From Archangium sp. (GTDB lineage Bacteria; Myxococcota; Myxococcia; Myxococcales; Myxococcaceae): 64,000 nt of DNA. Position numbers and translations under genes: made by a program. The DNA is taken from assembly GCA_030695565.1 (NCBI GenBank), contig JAUYRZ010000028.1:35717-99716 (forward strand), given 5' to 3'. The notes below the pieces were generated by a model. It did no database searches and was not told the DNA's origin. It saw only the letters and a list, made by a program, of their open reading frames with translations. This document shows, one piece after another, positions 51,966 through 60,311 of the stretch. Every line of letters starts with the position of its first letter. The first letter of the stretch is position 1.

Positions 51966-52366
51966 CGTGCCCTGCGTGTGACCTCGCTCCCGCCCGAGTT
52001 CTCCTTCGCCGCGATGGCTTCCTGCTGCACGCGGTCAATCAGCCCACTCCGGTGAAGGGGTGGTTGGTGCTCACGAGCGAACGTCACGCGCGCGCCTGGT
52101 ACGACCTCACGGCGGAAGAGTCGGCGGCGTTGGGCCCTTTCGCGCGACGGGTGATGCAGGCGCAGCTCTCGGTGTTGAAGGCCGAGCACGTCTACGCGTT
52201 CGCGATCGGCGACGTGCTGCAGCACTTTCACCTGCACCTGGTGCCGCGTTTCGCTTCGACGCCTTCGCATCACCGGGGCCGCGCTGCGTTCGATGCACCT
52301 GCTTCCGAGGCGCTCGACGCGCGCGAAGTCGAAGCCGCCGCGCTCGCCGTGAAGGGCGCCTTGTGA
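51962..52366 (+). CDS. HIT-family hydrolase
   Basis: This is a 134-residue protein. MTCPACDLAPARVLL starts with a CxxC of the zinc-binding type common in HIT hydrolases. The catalytic histidine triad is HFHLHLVPR (His88, His90, His92 in H-x-H-x-H-x-x). It cleaves nucleoside phosphate conjugates such as diadenosine polyphosphates or AMP-linked molecules. The ATG overlaps the preceding stop (ATGA), and its own stop overlaps panE (GTGA at 52363-52366). Confidence 0.87.
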   Translation: MTCPACDLAPARVLLRRDGFLLHAVNQPTPVKGWLVLTSERHARAWYDLTAEESAALGPFARRVMQAQLSVLKAEHVYAFAIGDVLQHFHLHLVPRFASTPSHHRGRAAFDAPASEALDAREVEAAALAVKGAL

Positions 52367-53370
52367 AGATCGGCGTGTTCGGAGCGGGCTCGATCGGCTG
52401 TTACGTCGGCGCGCGGCTCCTCGCGGCGAAGGCCGCAGAGGTGGTCTTCGTGGGGCGCCCGAAGCTGCGTGATCAGCTCCTCGCGAGCGGCCTTTCCGTG
52501 CAGGACTTCGACGGCCCGCGGGCCCTCGTTGCGCCCGATCGTTTCACCTTCGCCACCGAGGCGAGCGCGTTGGCCGATTGCGACGTGGTGTTGTGCTGCG
52601 TGAAGAGCCAGGCCAGCGCCGAAGCAGGGCGTGAGCTCGCTGCGGTGCTGCCGCCCGGTGTCACCGTGGTCAGCCTGCAGAACGGCGTGCGCAATCCGAC
52701 GACGCTGCGTGAGCTGCTCCCTGCGCAACGCGTGCTCGCGTCGATCGTCACCTGGAACGTGATCGCCGTGGAGGGGACCTACCGTCGCGCGACGAGCGGT
52801 CCGTTGATCATCGAGACCGCACCACCCGCCTTGAAGACCGCGCTGCAGGCCGCGGGCATCCCGGTGCAAGAGCACGCCGACATCGCGGCAGAGCAGTGGA
52901 CCAAGCTCATCGTGAACCTGAACAACGCGATCAGCGCGCTCTCCGACGCGTCGACCGGCACGTTGTTGCTCGACGCGGGGTATCGCAAGGCGATCGCCGC
53001 CGTCGTCGGAGAAGGCATCAGCGTGGTGCGCAGCGCAGGCGTGAAGCTCGCCCCGTGGAACGGCCTTCCGCTCGGCTTGATGCCGAAGATCCTCGGCCTG
53101 CCGACCTGGCTGGTGAAGCTGGTGACCCGCGCGCAGCTCAAGGTGGATCCCGCTGCTCGATCATCGATGTGGCAGGACCTCGATGCGCGTCGCAGCACCG
53201 AAGTCGACTTTCTCAACGGCGAGATCGTGCGCGTGGCGCAGCGCCGTGGGACGAAGGCGCCCCTCAACGCGCGCATCGTCGAGTTGATCCGCGCCGCCGA
53301 GACGAAGGGTGTTGGTTCACCGCGGCTGTCGCCCAATGAACTCTGGCGTCAGCTCACTTCAGTGACCTGA
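52363..53370 (+). CDS. panE: 2-dehydropantoate 2-reductase
   Basis: This 335-residue enzyme reduces ketopantoate to pantoate with NADPH in coenzyme A synthesis. MKIGVFGAGSIGCYVGARL has the Rossmann GxGxxG, VVFVGRPKLRDQL follows, and CCVKSQ plus SLQNGVRN are the ApbA/PanE signatures. The catalytic Lys lies in AEQWTKLIVNLNNAISAL and the C-terminal region has SSMWQDLDARRSTEVDFLNG. The GTG at 52363 overlaps the HIT stop, so the upstream long frame is rejected. Its end overlaps the convergent anti-sigma gene by 12 bases. Confidence 0.92.
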   Translation: MKIGVFGAGSIGCYVGARLLAAKAAEVVFVGRPKLRDQLLASGLSVQDFDGPRALVAPDRFTFATEASALADCDVVLCCVKSQASAEAGRELAAVLPPGVTVVSLQNGVRNPTTLRELLPAQRVLASIVTWNVIAVEGTYRRATSGPLIIETAPPALKTALQAAGIPVQEHADIAAEQWTKLIVNLNNAISALSDASTGTLLLDAGYRKAIAAVVGEGISVVRSAGVKLAPWNGLPLGLMPKILGLPTWLVKLVTRAQLKVDPAARSSMWQDLDARRSTEVDFLNGEIVRVAQRRGTKAPLNARIVELIRAAETKGVGSPRLSPNELWRQLTSVT

Positions 53371-54258
53371 GAGCAGCGCCTTCAGGGTTCCGACCTCGGC
53401 GCGCCGCGGATCATCTGCGCACGCCTTCTCGAAATCCTGCGCGGCATTCTCGGCCTCCGTGAAGCGGCGCGCGCGCACCAGCTCGACCAACAACGCGAGC
53501 CGAACCTCCGGGTGCAGCACGCCTTCGGGGAACCGGCGCAGCGACTGTTGCCACGCCTCGACCGCGCGCTCCGAACGCCCGCTCTTCGCTTCGAGTACGC
53601 CCAGTTCGTACAGCGCCGCCTGCGCGTCGAGTGAGCCGTTGACCGCTTCGGCTTCGAGGCAGCTGCGCCGTTCACCTGCCGGGCTCGTGCTACAGCGCTC
53701 TTCGACGGGCGGCGTGTCGAGCAAGCGTGCGGGAATCTCGGGTGACGGCGGCCAAACCAGCGACTCGCCTGCACGAACGGTGCGGGTCACCGAGCCCGAG
53801 CGCAGCACCACCTCGCCCTCCTCGACGACGAGTGAGGTGCCCGAGCTGATCACCTCGGCGAGAAAACGGCTCTGATGCGCTTCGATCACCGCGTGCGGCG
53901 TCTCGATGCGGACTTCACCGGCGCGCACCATCGACAGCCGGCCCGCGCTCAACACCACCGTGCTCGGAGAAGTCTGCGTCCACTTCGTGGCTGCCGTGGC
54001 GACCAGCTGCAGGCCTGGTTGCGCGGGAGGAATCGGCGCAGGTCTCGAGAACAACATCACCACGCCCACGCCGGCCGCGACGGCCAGCATGAAGGCGGGA
54101 ATCAGGCGGGCATCACGGGTGGGCCGCATCGCCGCGCGCGCGACGAGCTCATCCCACGATGCAGGATCGACGGGCCGCGGCGGCACGGAGGCGGCACGCG
54201 CGACGAGCTGCTCGGCCTCGGTGGCCGCGGTCTTCGAGAGCGGAGGAAAGTTCGTCAT
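53359..54258 (-). CDS. FecR-domain anti-sigma-like protein with TPR-like C-terminus
   Basis: This is a 299-residue protein. The start (MTNFPPLSKTAATEAEQLV) at 54258 overlaps the sigma gene stop by four bases. The N-terminal 45 residues lack the Cys zinc-finger. There is a membrane segment at about 53-72 (ARLIPAFMLAVAAGVGVVMLF). A FecR-like domain follows (ATKWTQTSPSTVVLSAGRLSMVRAGEVRIETPHAV, split; SLVVEEGEVVLRSGSVTRTV). The C-terminal half (LDAQAALYELGVLEAKSGRSERAVEAWQQ) is TPR-like. It is probably the regulator of the adjacent sigma factor; the missing zinc finger sets it apart from 38011. Confidence 0.82.
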   Translation of the reverse strand: MTNFPPLSKTAATEAEQLVARAASVPPRPVDPASWDELVARAAMRPTRDARLIPAFMLAVAAGVGVVMLFSRPAPIPPAQPGLQLVATAATKWTQTSPSTVVLSAGRLSMVRAGEVRIETPHAVIEAHQSRFLAEVISSGTSLVVEEGEVVLRSGSVTRTVRAGESLVWPPSPEIPARLLDTPPVEERCSTSPAGERRSCLEAEAVNGSLDAQAALYELGVLEAKSGRSERAVEAWQQSLRRFPEGVLHPEVRLALLVELVRARRFTEAENAAQDFEKACADDPRRAEVGTLKALLSGH

Positions 54259-54884
54259 GGTTGGATCTCTCCGCGGGTCAGGCCGCTCGTACGCGCTTCC
54301 ACCAACAGCTGGCGCTCGAGCGCTGCCAGCACTTCTTTTCGCGTCTGATGCAGCCGCGTCCACACCGTCTTCTCCGGAACGCCCAGCGCCTGCGCGACCT
54401 CGGCGCCGCTGAGCCCCTGCAGCTCGAACAACACGAAGGTCTCGCGCTTGGTGGCGGACAGGCTCTCGAGCGCCTTCGCGATGCGGCGTTGAGCGTCACG
54501 TTGTTCCAGGCTCCGTGAGCTCGAGTCAATCGAAGGCGTGGCGTCGGCCACTTCGAGACCGAAGAAGCGGCGGGCCCGTGCGGTGCGGCGGCGCGTGGTC
54601 GCGAGCTTGAGGGCGATGCCGTAGAGCCAGGCGCGCGGTGAGTCGACGGCCGACAGCTGCCCGGGATTGCGCAGCACAATGAGGAAGAGCTCTTGCAGCA
54701 GATCGTCTGCGTCGAGCTCGGGCGCCAGCCGGGCCATCGCCTGACGCAGCTCGGCCGCGTGCGCGAAGTAGACCCCTTTGATTTCGTCGAGGGTCACGGC
54801 CCGGTCCACCGCATCGAGCGCAAGGTACACTCCCTCGAAGTGCCGCCGCTCGTGGAGATCTTCACGGAAAGTGTGCGCTCGCAT
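54255..54884 (-). CDS. ECF-type RNA polymerase sigma factor
   Basis: This is a 209-residue protein. Region 2 is visible (GVYFAHAAELRQAMARLAPEL, DADDLLQELFLIVLRNPG, PRAWLYGIALKLATTRRRTARARRFF) and region 4 (LESLSATKRETFVLFELQGLSGAEVAQAL, TVWTRLHQTRKEVLAALER). The N-terminus has a 35-residue extension (MRAHTFREDLHERRHFEGVY) not typical of short ECF factors. It is coupled to the FecR gene downstream. The beta-rich gene at 54903 lies 18 bp upstream and may be the first gene of the same operon. Confidence 0.88.
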   Translation of the reverse strand: MRAHTFREDLHERRHFEGVYLALDAVDRAVTLDEIKGVYFAHAAELRQAMARLAPELDADDLLQELFLIVLRNPGQLSAVDSPRAWLYGIALKLATTRRRTARARRFFGLEVADATPSIDSSSRSLEQRDAQRRIAKALESLSATKRETFVLFELQGLSGAEVAQALGVPEKTVWTRLHQTRKEVLAALERQLLVEARTSGLTRGEIQP

Positions 54885-54902
54885 CCATCGGGAGTTCCAC
54901 GG

Positions 54903-55997
54903 CTATTCGAAGCGGAAGAGGGCTCCGAGGGTGGCGCTGTAGGTCCATGGGTGGAGCACGAGGATTCGGCCCAGCGGCTCGACGTTCAAGCCGATGGGTG
55001 AGAGCCGCACCGCGACGGACGGGCGGAGGTGCAGGAAGAGCGGGCCGATGAGACGCCAGGAGAGTCCGGCGGAGAGCGCGGGACCTCCGTTGATCGCGAC
55101 TCGATCGGTCGCGACGTCGACGCCGGCGGCGGTCGCTGGAACTCGCCAGCCGCGCGCGCCCAGGGCGAGATCGAGGGTGAGCGAGTCGAGCAGCTCGAAG
55201 GCCACGCGGAAGGAGATGGAGAGCCACTGCATCGTCGCGCTGACGCGAACGGGCGGCATTCTGGCGGCACGTTCACTCTCGAGGCCGGCTTCGAGCAAGA
55301 CACCCCAGCGGCCGATGGAGAAGCCCGCGAGCACCGAGCCTGCGGCCGTGATGGGGTCGGTGGCCCCTGCGCTGATTCCGCCGAGTGCGGCCGCTTCGAA
55401 ACGCAGCGAGGGCGAAGTCGGAGTGAAAACCCCAGCGTCAGCAACTTCGGCGATCACACCACCGTCACCGGCACCGTTCTGTCCGAGCGGAGTCGAGGAG
55501 GGACCTGCGTCCGGAAGATCCTGGATGATCGGTGGTGACCCCTCGACTTCGCTGGGGGTGATCGGTGGTGACCCCGCGACTTCGCTCGGGATGATCGGTG
55601 GTGACCCCGCGACCTCGCTCGGGGTGACCGGTGGTGACCCCGCGACTTCGCTCGGGGTGACCGGTGGTGACCCCTCGACTGCTCTCGGGGCGATCGCTGC
55701 TTTCTCCGTCGCCGCCCACGCCGTGATCAACGCCACCGTGACCCGCTCGACGGCCGCACAGTCATTCACCCCGGCAGGAACACGACGCTCGAATCGCCGC
55801 GCGCGCACCACCAACATGCGCCCCTCGCCCGCGAGCGTCACCGCCAACGCCTCGGGCTTCTCGACCACACTCAGCCCCGACGCACGCAGCTTGCGAACGA
55901 GCGCCGCCTCAGACACGCAGGGCGTGCCGGGCAACACCTCGACCGATACCTCAGCAGCCCCGATCGCAAGGGCCATCAGTCCCGCCAACCCGAGCAT
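54903..55997 (-). CDS. Secreted beta-rich protein with five-copy 11-residue SPPVTPSEVAG linker
   Basis: This is a 364-residue protein. The N-terminus (MLGLAGLMALAIGAAEVSVEVLPG) is a probable signal peptide. Residues about 23-95 are a small conserved-looking domain with Cys pair (GTPCVSE, VNDCAAVE). Residues about 105-170 are a low-complexity linker of five 11-residue repeats (SPPVTPSEVAG type) encoded by a 33-bp DNA array. The C-terminal about 180 residues are alternating strands (LRFEAAALGGISAG, GRWGVLLEAGLESER, WLSISFRVAFELLDS), suggesting an outer-membrane beta-barrel. It starts the operon containing the sigma/FecR pair. Function unknown. Confidence 0.7.
   Translation of the reverse strand: MLGLAGLMALAIGAAEVSVEVLPGTPCVSEAALVRKLRASGLSVVEKPEALAVTLAGEGRMLVVRARRFERRVPAGVNDCAAVERVTVALITAWAATEKAAIAPRAVEGSPPVTPSEVAGSPPVTPSEVAGSPPIIPSEVAGSPPITPSEVEGSPPIIQDLPDAGPSSTPLGQNGAGDGGVIAEVADAGVFTPTSPSLRFEAAALGGISAGATDPITAAGSVLAGFSIGRWGVLLEAGLESERAARMPPVRVSATMQWLSISFRVAFELLDSLTLDLALGARGWRVPATAAGVDVATDRVAINGGPALSAGLSWRLIGPLFLHLRPSVAVRLSPIGLNVEPLGRILVLHPWTYSATLGALFRFE
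55473..55505. repeat. Type B element, single copy beside the 33-bp array
   Basis: ACCGTTCTGTCCGAGCGG followed by AGTCGAGGAGGGACC is a slightly diverged element in the coding region of 54903-55997, translated as SSTPLGQNGAG on the minus strand. It lies 22 bp from the array and keeps the GAGCGGAGTCGAGG part. Confidence 0.5.
55527..55691. repeat. 33-bp tandem array, five copies, inside 54903-55997
   Basis: Units start at 55527, 55560, 55593, 55626 and 55659, exactly 33 bp each (GATCGGTGGTGACCCC then NCGACTTCGCTCGGGGT). The core CGACTTCGCTCGG equals the type B element, so the array is likely a local expansion of it. Each unit keeps the frame as 11 residues. Confidence 0.85.
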
Positions 55998-56102
55998 GAC
56001 GGGCGCGTCTATTCGATAGGCGATAAGCGGTGGTCACATTTCGCGAAGGTCTCCTGCGGTCGCCGCACTGGAGGGGAAATGGCCGGCCGACAGGAGTTCG
56101 AA

Positions 56103-57425
56103 ATGAAGCAGCTGATCGCAGTGCTGACGTTCGTGTTGCTCGGAGGCACCTCGTGCCTCCTTTCCGTTCAAGACCTTCCCCTCGGTTCCATCGACGGAGG
56201 CGCCACGGGTGGTGGCGCGACCGGTGGCGGCATGGCGGGCGGCGGTAACGGAGGCGGAGGCGGCGCTGCGCAAGGTGGCGGGCAGGGCGGAGGCGGCGGT
56301 GGCTCCGTGGTGGTCAACCCCGACGCCGGCCTCGTCACGCCGCTCGCGCGATTGCCCGAGCCGAGCTGCGGCCGGGTCGAGAGCCTGGGCGCGACGCCGT
56401 GCCCGCAGGATGCCGGCATCTGCATCTCGCTGCTGCGCAGCGGTCAAGCCGAAGTGAACGTGATGACCGAAGCCGACATCCCCGCGGTGAGCAACTTCGG
56501 ATCGCTCCCCATCGCGCCCGCGGGCAATGGGTTCCTCTTCTCCGTGCGCACCACCACCGAGAGCTCGCTCTATTACGCGCGTGCTGGCGCAGCGCCGTAC
56601 GTCCTCCAGACGGCCCCCCAGCTCGAGGTGCTGGCCGTCGCCGACTCTCCTTCCTACGGCTTCTGGTACATCGCTGAGCCCACCAGCCTCACGGGCCTTC
56701 ACAGCCGCGACCTGATGTTGGTGACGGGGGCTACCAGCGGGGGCGCGGCCATCGGCGTCTTTCCGAATCTCCCCGAGGCGCCCACTTCGAATGCCGTGGC
56801 GGTCGGCTCGAACTACTTCGTGGCGTTCTCCGACGGGCTGCACTCCTTCTACCCTGCGGGCGGGGGCGTCATCTCGCCACTCACCAGCGTCACGGGTGAA
56901 TCCGAGCGCATCCTGCACATCGCGGCGAACACGACCGACATCGTGTACCTGCAATGCACCATGTCTCCGGTGCGCTGCGCCGTGCGCCGCTTCGACCGGG
57001 CCACGAACCAGACCACCACCTTGTTGCGCGACCTGACGCGACTGATGGGCGGCGTGATGCCGGGCGCCTCAGTCGCCGTGACCGGAGGCCATGCGTACGT
57101 GCTGGGCGTGTTGCAGTTGCTCCGCGTGCCTCTGACCGGCGGCCCTGCCGAACTCATCTACGCAGGCGAAGACTTCCCTCAGTACACAGGCACGCTGCGT
57201 GGCAACAGCCTCGAGGCCATCGACGGCAAGGTCTACTTCGGGAGCGTGTGCCGCTACGACGCCGACGCGCCCACCTACGGCGCGGTGGAGATCGATCCCG
57301 CCACGCTGACCGCACGGTGGCTCGAGCTCGACCCGGACTATCCCTTCGTGCCTCACCTGCAGGATGGCGTGTTCAACAGGACCATCGCCTGGCGGGCTCC
57401 GGCAGGCGTCTTCGTCGCGCGCTGA
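56103..57425 (+). CDS. Lipoprotein with Gly-rich linker and beta-propeller-like domain
   Basis: This is a 440-residue protein. The ATG at 56103 (MKQLIAVLTFVLLGGTSC) has AGGAG about 9 bases before it; lipobox Cys at 18. A Gly-rich linker follows at about 32-68 (GGATGGGATGGGMAGGGNGG), as found in myxobacterial surface lipoproteins. Then a beta-propeller-like domain (ESSLYYARAGAAPYVL; AVGSNYFVAFSDGLHSFY; ITGG-type repeated strands) with Cys pairs (CPQDAGIC, LQCTMSPVRCAV). It resembles the C-terminal part of the lipoprotein at 1467. Function unknown; surface location inferred. The 3' end abuts the convergent rhodanese gene. Confidence 0.78.
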   Translation: MKQLIAVLTFVLLGGTSCLLSVQDLPLGSIDGGATGGGATGGGMAGGGNGGGGGAAQGGGQGGGGGGSVVVNPDAGLVTPLARLPEPSCGRVESLGATPCPQDAGICISLLRSGQAEVNVMTEADIPAVSNFGSLPIAPAGNGFLFSVRTTTESSLYYARAGAAPYVLQTAPQLEVLAVADSPSYGFWYIAEPTSLTGLHSRDLMLVTGATSGGAAIGVFPNLPEAPTSNAVAVGSNYFVAFSDGLHSFYPAGGGVISPLTSVTGESERILHIAANTTDIVYLQCTMSPVRCAVRRFDRATNQTTTLLRDLTRLMGGVMPGASVAVTGGHAYVLGVLQLLRVPLTGGPAELIYAGEDFPQYTGTLRGNSLEAIDGKVYFGSVCRYDADAPTYGAVEIDPATLTARWLELDPDYPFVPHLQDGVFNRTIAWRAPAGVFVAR

Positions 57426-58847
57426 TCACGCCTTGAGGGGAATCGAGCCGGTCTGCTTCACGTCGGCTCGCCCATCGGGGTTCACCGTCACGTCGAACAC
57501 CGGCAGGCCTGCCGCCAACTCACCGAGCGTGGCGAGCAGCTGCTGCTGGTGCAGCGTCTGCATCGCCTCGAAGAGCGCCGTGGCCGCGGGAGGCTGACCG
57601 CAGAGATCGCGCTGCTGCGAGAGCCAGCGCGCCATCTGCTTGCGCAGGAAGCTGGCCACGTGCGGGTGATTGACGAACATTTGCCGGCCTGAAATCGACG
57701 GCGCGACGAGCGGCACGAGCGAGAACGCGTCGAGCTCTTCCGATACGTGAATGTTCACCACCGCGCCTTCGGAGTGACCACCAGGCAGCGGGGTGATCTC
57801 CAGCTCCTGCGCACCTTGCCAGCGAAGGTTCAGCGCGGCGGCCAGCACGTCCCGGGTGAGCCCTTCCCGAATGCCCCAGCGCGCGGGGTGCTGCAGCGAC
57901 AAGCGCAGGTGACCGCAGCCGACGTGCTCCGCGCGCCCCATGATGTCGGTGAGGCCCTCGCGGTACTGCTCCGGCGGCGAGGCGAAGAACTGGCGGAACG
58001 CGAGGGGGTCGCTCAACCCCGCCACGGCCGGTGCGGTGCGCGGGTCGGCACGAATGGCCGCGATCATGCGATCGCCTGCGTTCGTGTCGGTGTGAAACGC
58101 GAAGCGCCCGAACGCCTCGATGCGGCGGCGCAGCAGCTCGGCGATCACCTTCGGTGAGAGCGGCGCACCCAGCAGCTTCTCCATCGCACCGAACGCGAGC
58201 ACCAGCTCACCCGCATCACCACCCGGGCTGCCGACCACGGCGACGTGATCGCGCCCGTCGACGCACGACATGCGGCCATGCAGCAAGAAGGCGGCGAGCT
58301 TGGTCCACCGCACCGAGCGCGGGTGCCCCACGTGTTCCACGATCTCTTCCAGGCTGAAGGCCTGCTTCGAATCCGTCGGCGCCCAGGAAGGCAGCGGCGA
58401 GAGCACGCCTTTGCGTTTGGGGAGCTCGGGATCACGCGCCACCGACAGGCCGCTCTCGCGCCACGCGCGCATGCCGCCGCGCATCGCCGCGACCAGCTCG
58501 AGGCCCGCTTCCTCCAACCAGCTGGCCAGGGTGAGCGAACGCGTGCCGTCTTCACACACCAGCACCAGCGGCTCGAACCGGTTCACCTTCGTGTGCAGCG
58601 TGCCGGCCTCGGAGAGCGGAACCCAGTCGCTGCCGGGCACGTGGCCCAGCGCACCGAGCAACGCCGCTTCGTCGCGCACGTCGACCACGCGCAGCGCCCG
58701 GCCCTGGCGTGCCACGTAGTCGGGCGTCACCTCGGGTCGCGCGCCGTCGGTGCGCTTGAGCGTGACGTACCAACCCACGCGGAAAGAACGTTCGCCTGCG
58801 GTGACCGAAGGATCCTTCTCACCCAGCGCCGGAGCTCGAATGGCCAT
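57426..58847 (-). CDS. Rhodanese-domain protein with large C-terminal domain
   Basis: This is a 473-residue protein. Residues about 35-135 form a rhodanese-like domain (LRVVDVRDEAALLGALGHVPGSDWVPLSEAG; LVLVCEDGTRSLTLASWLEEAG, GGMRAWRESGL), with Cys of CEDGTRS as catalytic residue. The remaining about 340 residues are not recognised but contain conserved-looking motifs FHTDTNAGDRM, GCGHLRLSLQHP and FVNHPHVASFLRK. These H-x-D-x-N, C-G-H and H-P-H motifs could bind a metal. No signal peptide. Sulfur or thiol chemistry is suggested only by the N-terminal domain. Confidence 0.75.
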   Translation of the reverse strand: MAIRAPALGEKDPSVTAGERSFRVGWYVTLKRTDGARPEVTPDYVARQGRALRVVDVRDEAALLGALGHVPGSDWVPLSEAGTLHTKVNRFEPLVLVCEDGTRSLTLASWLEEAGLELVAAMRGGMRAWRESGLSVARDPELPKRKGVLSPLPSWAPTDSKQAFSLEEIVEHVGHPRSVRWTKLAAFLLHGRMSCVDGRDHVAVVGSPGGDAGELVLAFGAMEKLLGAPLSPKVIAELLRRRIEAFGRFAFHTDTNAGDRMIAAIRADPRTAPAVAGLSDPLAFRQFFASPPEQYREGLTDIMGRAEHVGCGHLRLSLQHPARWGIREGLTRDVLAAALNLRWQGAQELEITPLPGGHSEGAVVNIHVSEELDAFSLVPLVAPSISGRQMFVNHPHVASFLRKQMARWLSQQRDLCGQPPAATALFEAMQTLHQQQLLATLGELAAGLPVFDVTVNPDGRADVKQTGSIPLKA

Positions 58848-58964
58848 GGGGCATTCCTAGCGCGGGTTCAGGGCGAGCGCTTTCATCACGCGTGTCCTCA
58901 GCTTCGCGGGAACACCGGCCTCCCGAGAAGAGCGCCTGAAAGTCGTCCGCCTCGGAAGGGCTCT

Positions 58965-60245
58965 TCAGTTTCGAGGCGAGAACCGGCTGAGCACGAGCGA
59001 GGTGTTGGTGCCTCCGAAGCCAAACGAGTTCGAGAGCGCATGCTCGAACTTCCGGGTCTGCGGCTCGTGCGGCACGAGGTTGAACCCCTCGGCCCCTTCC
59101 GGCGCATCCAGGTTGAGCGTGGGGGGCGCGACCTGATCGCGCAGGGCGAGCGCCGTGAAGATCGCCTCGACGGCCCCGGCTGCCCCCAGCAAATGTCCGA
59201 TGGAAGACTTGGTCGACGAGACCGCCACCTCTTCGACGCTCGGACCCAGCAGCTTCCGCAGCGCCGTCAGCTCGACCGGATCACCCAGCGGCGTCGAGGT
59301 CGCGTGCGCGTTGATGTACCCCAGGTCGGAGGGCGCGAGCTTCGCGTGACCGAGCGCCGTACGCATCGCCCGGAACGCGCCCCCCCCTGCCGGATCCGGC
59401 GCGCTCGCATGGTACGCGTCGCCGGCGATGCCGTAGCCGACCAGCTCGCCGAGAATGTTCGCGCCGCGGGCCTGCGCATGCTCGAGCGACTCGAGCACCA
59501 TCACGCCCGCGCCTTCAGACAGCACGAAGCCATCGCGCGCGGTGTCCCACGGGCGGCTCGCCTTGGTGGGGTCGGCGTTGTACCCGGTCGACAACGCGCG
59601 CATCGCCGCGAACCCGGCGATGGCCAGGCGGCCCGTGGCGGCTTCGGTACCACCGGCGACCATCACGTCGGCATCACCGAACTGAATCAACCGCGCGGCA
59701 TCACCGATCGCGTTCGCGCCGGTCGCGCAGGCGGTGACCACCGAGTGGCAGGGACCCTTGAACCCGTAGCGCACGGACACCAGGCCCGACGCTTCATTGA
59801 TGAGGGACATCGGCACGAAGAAGGGCGAGAGCTTCTTGGGCCCCTTCTCGTGCATCAGGATCGCGTTGTCAGCGATGCGCTGAAAGCCGCCGATGCCCGA
59901 GCCGATGAGCACGCCGGTGCGCTCCTTCTGCTCTTCGGTGGTGGGCGCCCAGCCGGCCATCTCCAGCGCTTCGTGCGCGGCGACGATGCCGTAGGTGATG
60001 AAGGTCTCGAAGCGGCGGCGCTCCTGCACGTCGAAGAACTTCTCGAGGTCGAGCTCGCCTGGCTGCGTGCCGCGGGGCACCTGGCCTGCGATCTGCGTGG
60101 GCAGGTCGGCCACGTCGACGCCGACGATCGGCCGCACGCCTGACTCGCGCGCGAGGATCCGCTTCCACACGTTCTCCAGCCCGATACCCAGGGGCGTGAC
60201 GAGGCCCATGCCGGTGATCACCACGCGCTTCATCGGAGCGTTCAT
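58965..60245 (-). CDS. fabF: 3-oxoacyl-[acyl-carrier-protein] synthase II (FabF)
   Basis: This protein of about 426 residues condenses malonyl-ACP with acyl-ACP in fatty-acid elongation. MNAPMKRVVITGMGLVTPLG begins the KAS fold; the nucleophile is in VVTACATGANAIGDAARL (Cys), and the two His are in INAHATSTPLGDPVE and STKSSIGHLLGAAGAVEA. NSFGFGGTNTSLVLSRF closes it. Length matches FabF (413-415) plus a short start. Start choices 60245 or 60233 both fit; neither has a strong Shine-Dalgarno site. It is not next to acpP or other fab genes, and it is divergent from a LysR-type regulator. Confidence 0.94.
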   Translation of the reverse strand: MNAPMKRVVITGMGLVTPLGIGLENVWKRILARESGVRPIVGVDVADLPTQIAGQVPRGTQPGELDLEKFFDVQERRRFETFITYGIVAAHEALEMAGWAPTTEEQKERTGVLIGSGIGGFQRIADNAILMHEKGPKKLSPFFVPMSLINEASGLVSVRYGFKGPCHSVVTACATGANAIGDAARLIQFGDADVMVAGGTEAATGRLAIAGFAAMRALSTGYNADPTKASRPWDTARDGFVLSEGAGVMVLESLEHAQARGANILGELVGYGIAGDAYHASAPDPAGGGAFRAMRTALGHAKLAPSDLGYINAHATSTPLGDPVELTALRKLLGPSVEEVAVSSTKSSIGHLLGAAGAVEAIFTALALRDQVAPPTLNLDAPEGAEGFNLVPHEPQTRKFEHALSNSFGFGGTNTSLVLSRFSPRN

Positions 60246-60270
60246 GGAGCGAGAAGTAGGCCCTGTCGCT

Positions 60271-60309
60271 GCTATGCGCATCCGTCAACACTGCATGTTA
60301 GCTATGCAG
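60271..60309. promoter_or_regulatory. Divergent operator region between fabF and lysR-type gene
   Basis: GCTATGCGCATCC at 60271 and the perfect inverted repeat CTGCAT-gttagct-ATGCAG at 60291-60309 lie in the 66-bp intergenic region. GCTATGC recurs at 60301. The paired ATGC-type half-sites resemble LysR-type operators (interrupted dyad, T-N-A core), here overlapping the start region of both divergent genes. Autoregulation and control of fabF are plausible. Confidence 0.45.
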
Positions 60310-60311
60310 GA

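Noticed and set aside
55527..55691. CRISPR-like array
   Set aside because: The 33-bp units are directly contiguous with no spacers and lie within a coding frame as 11-residue repeats.
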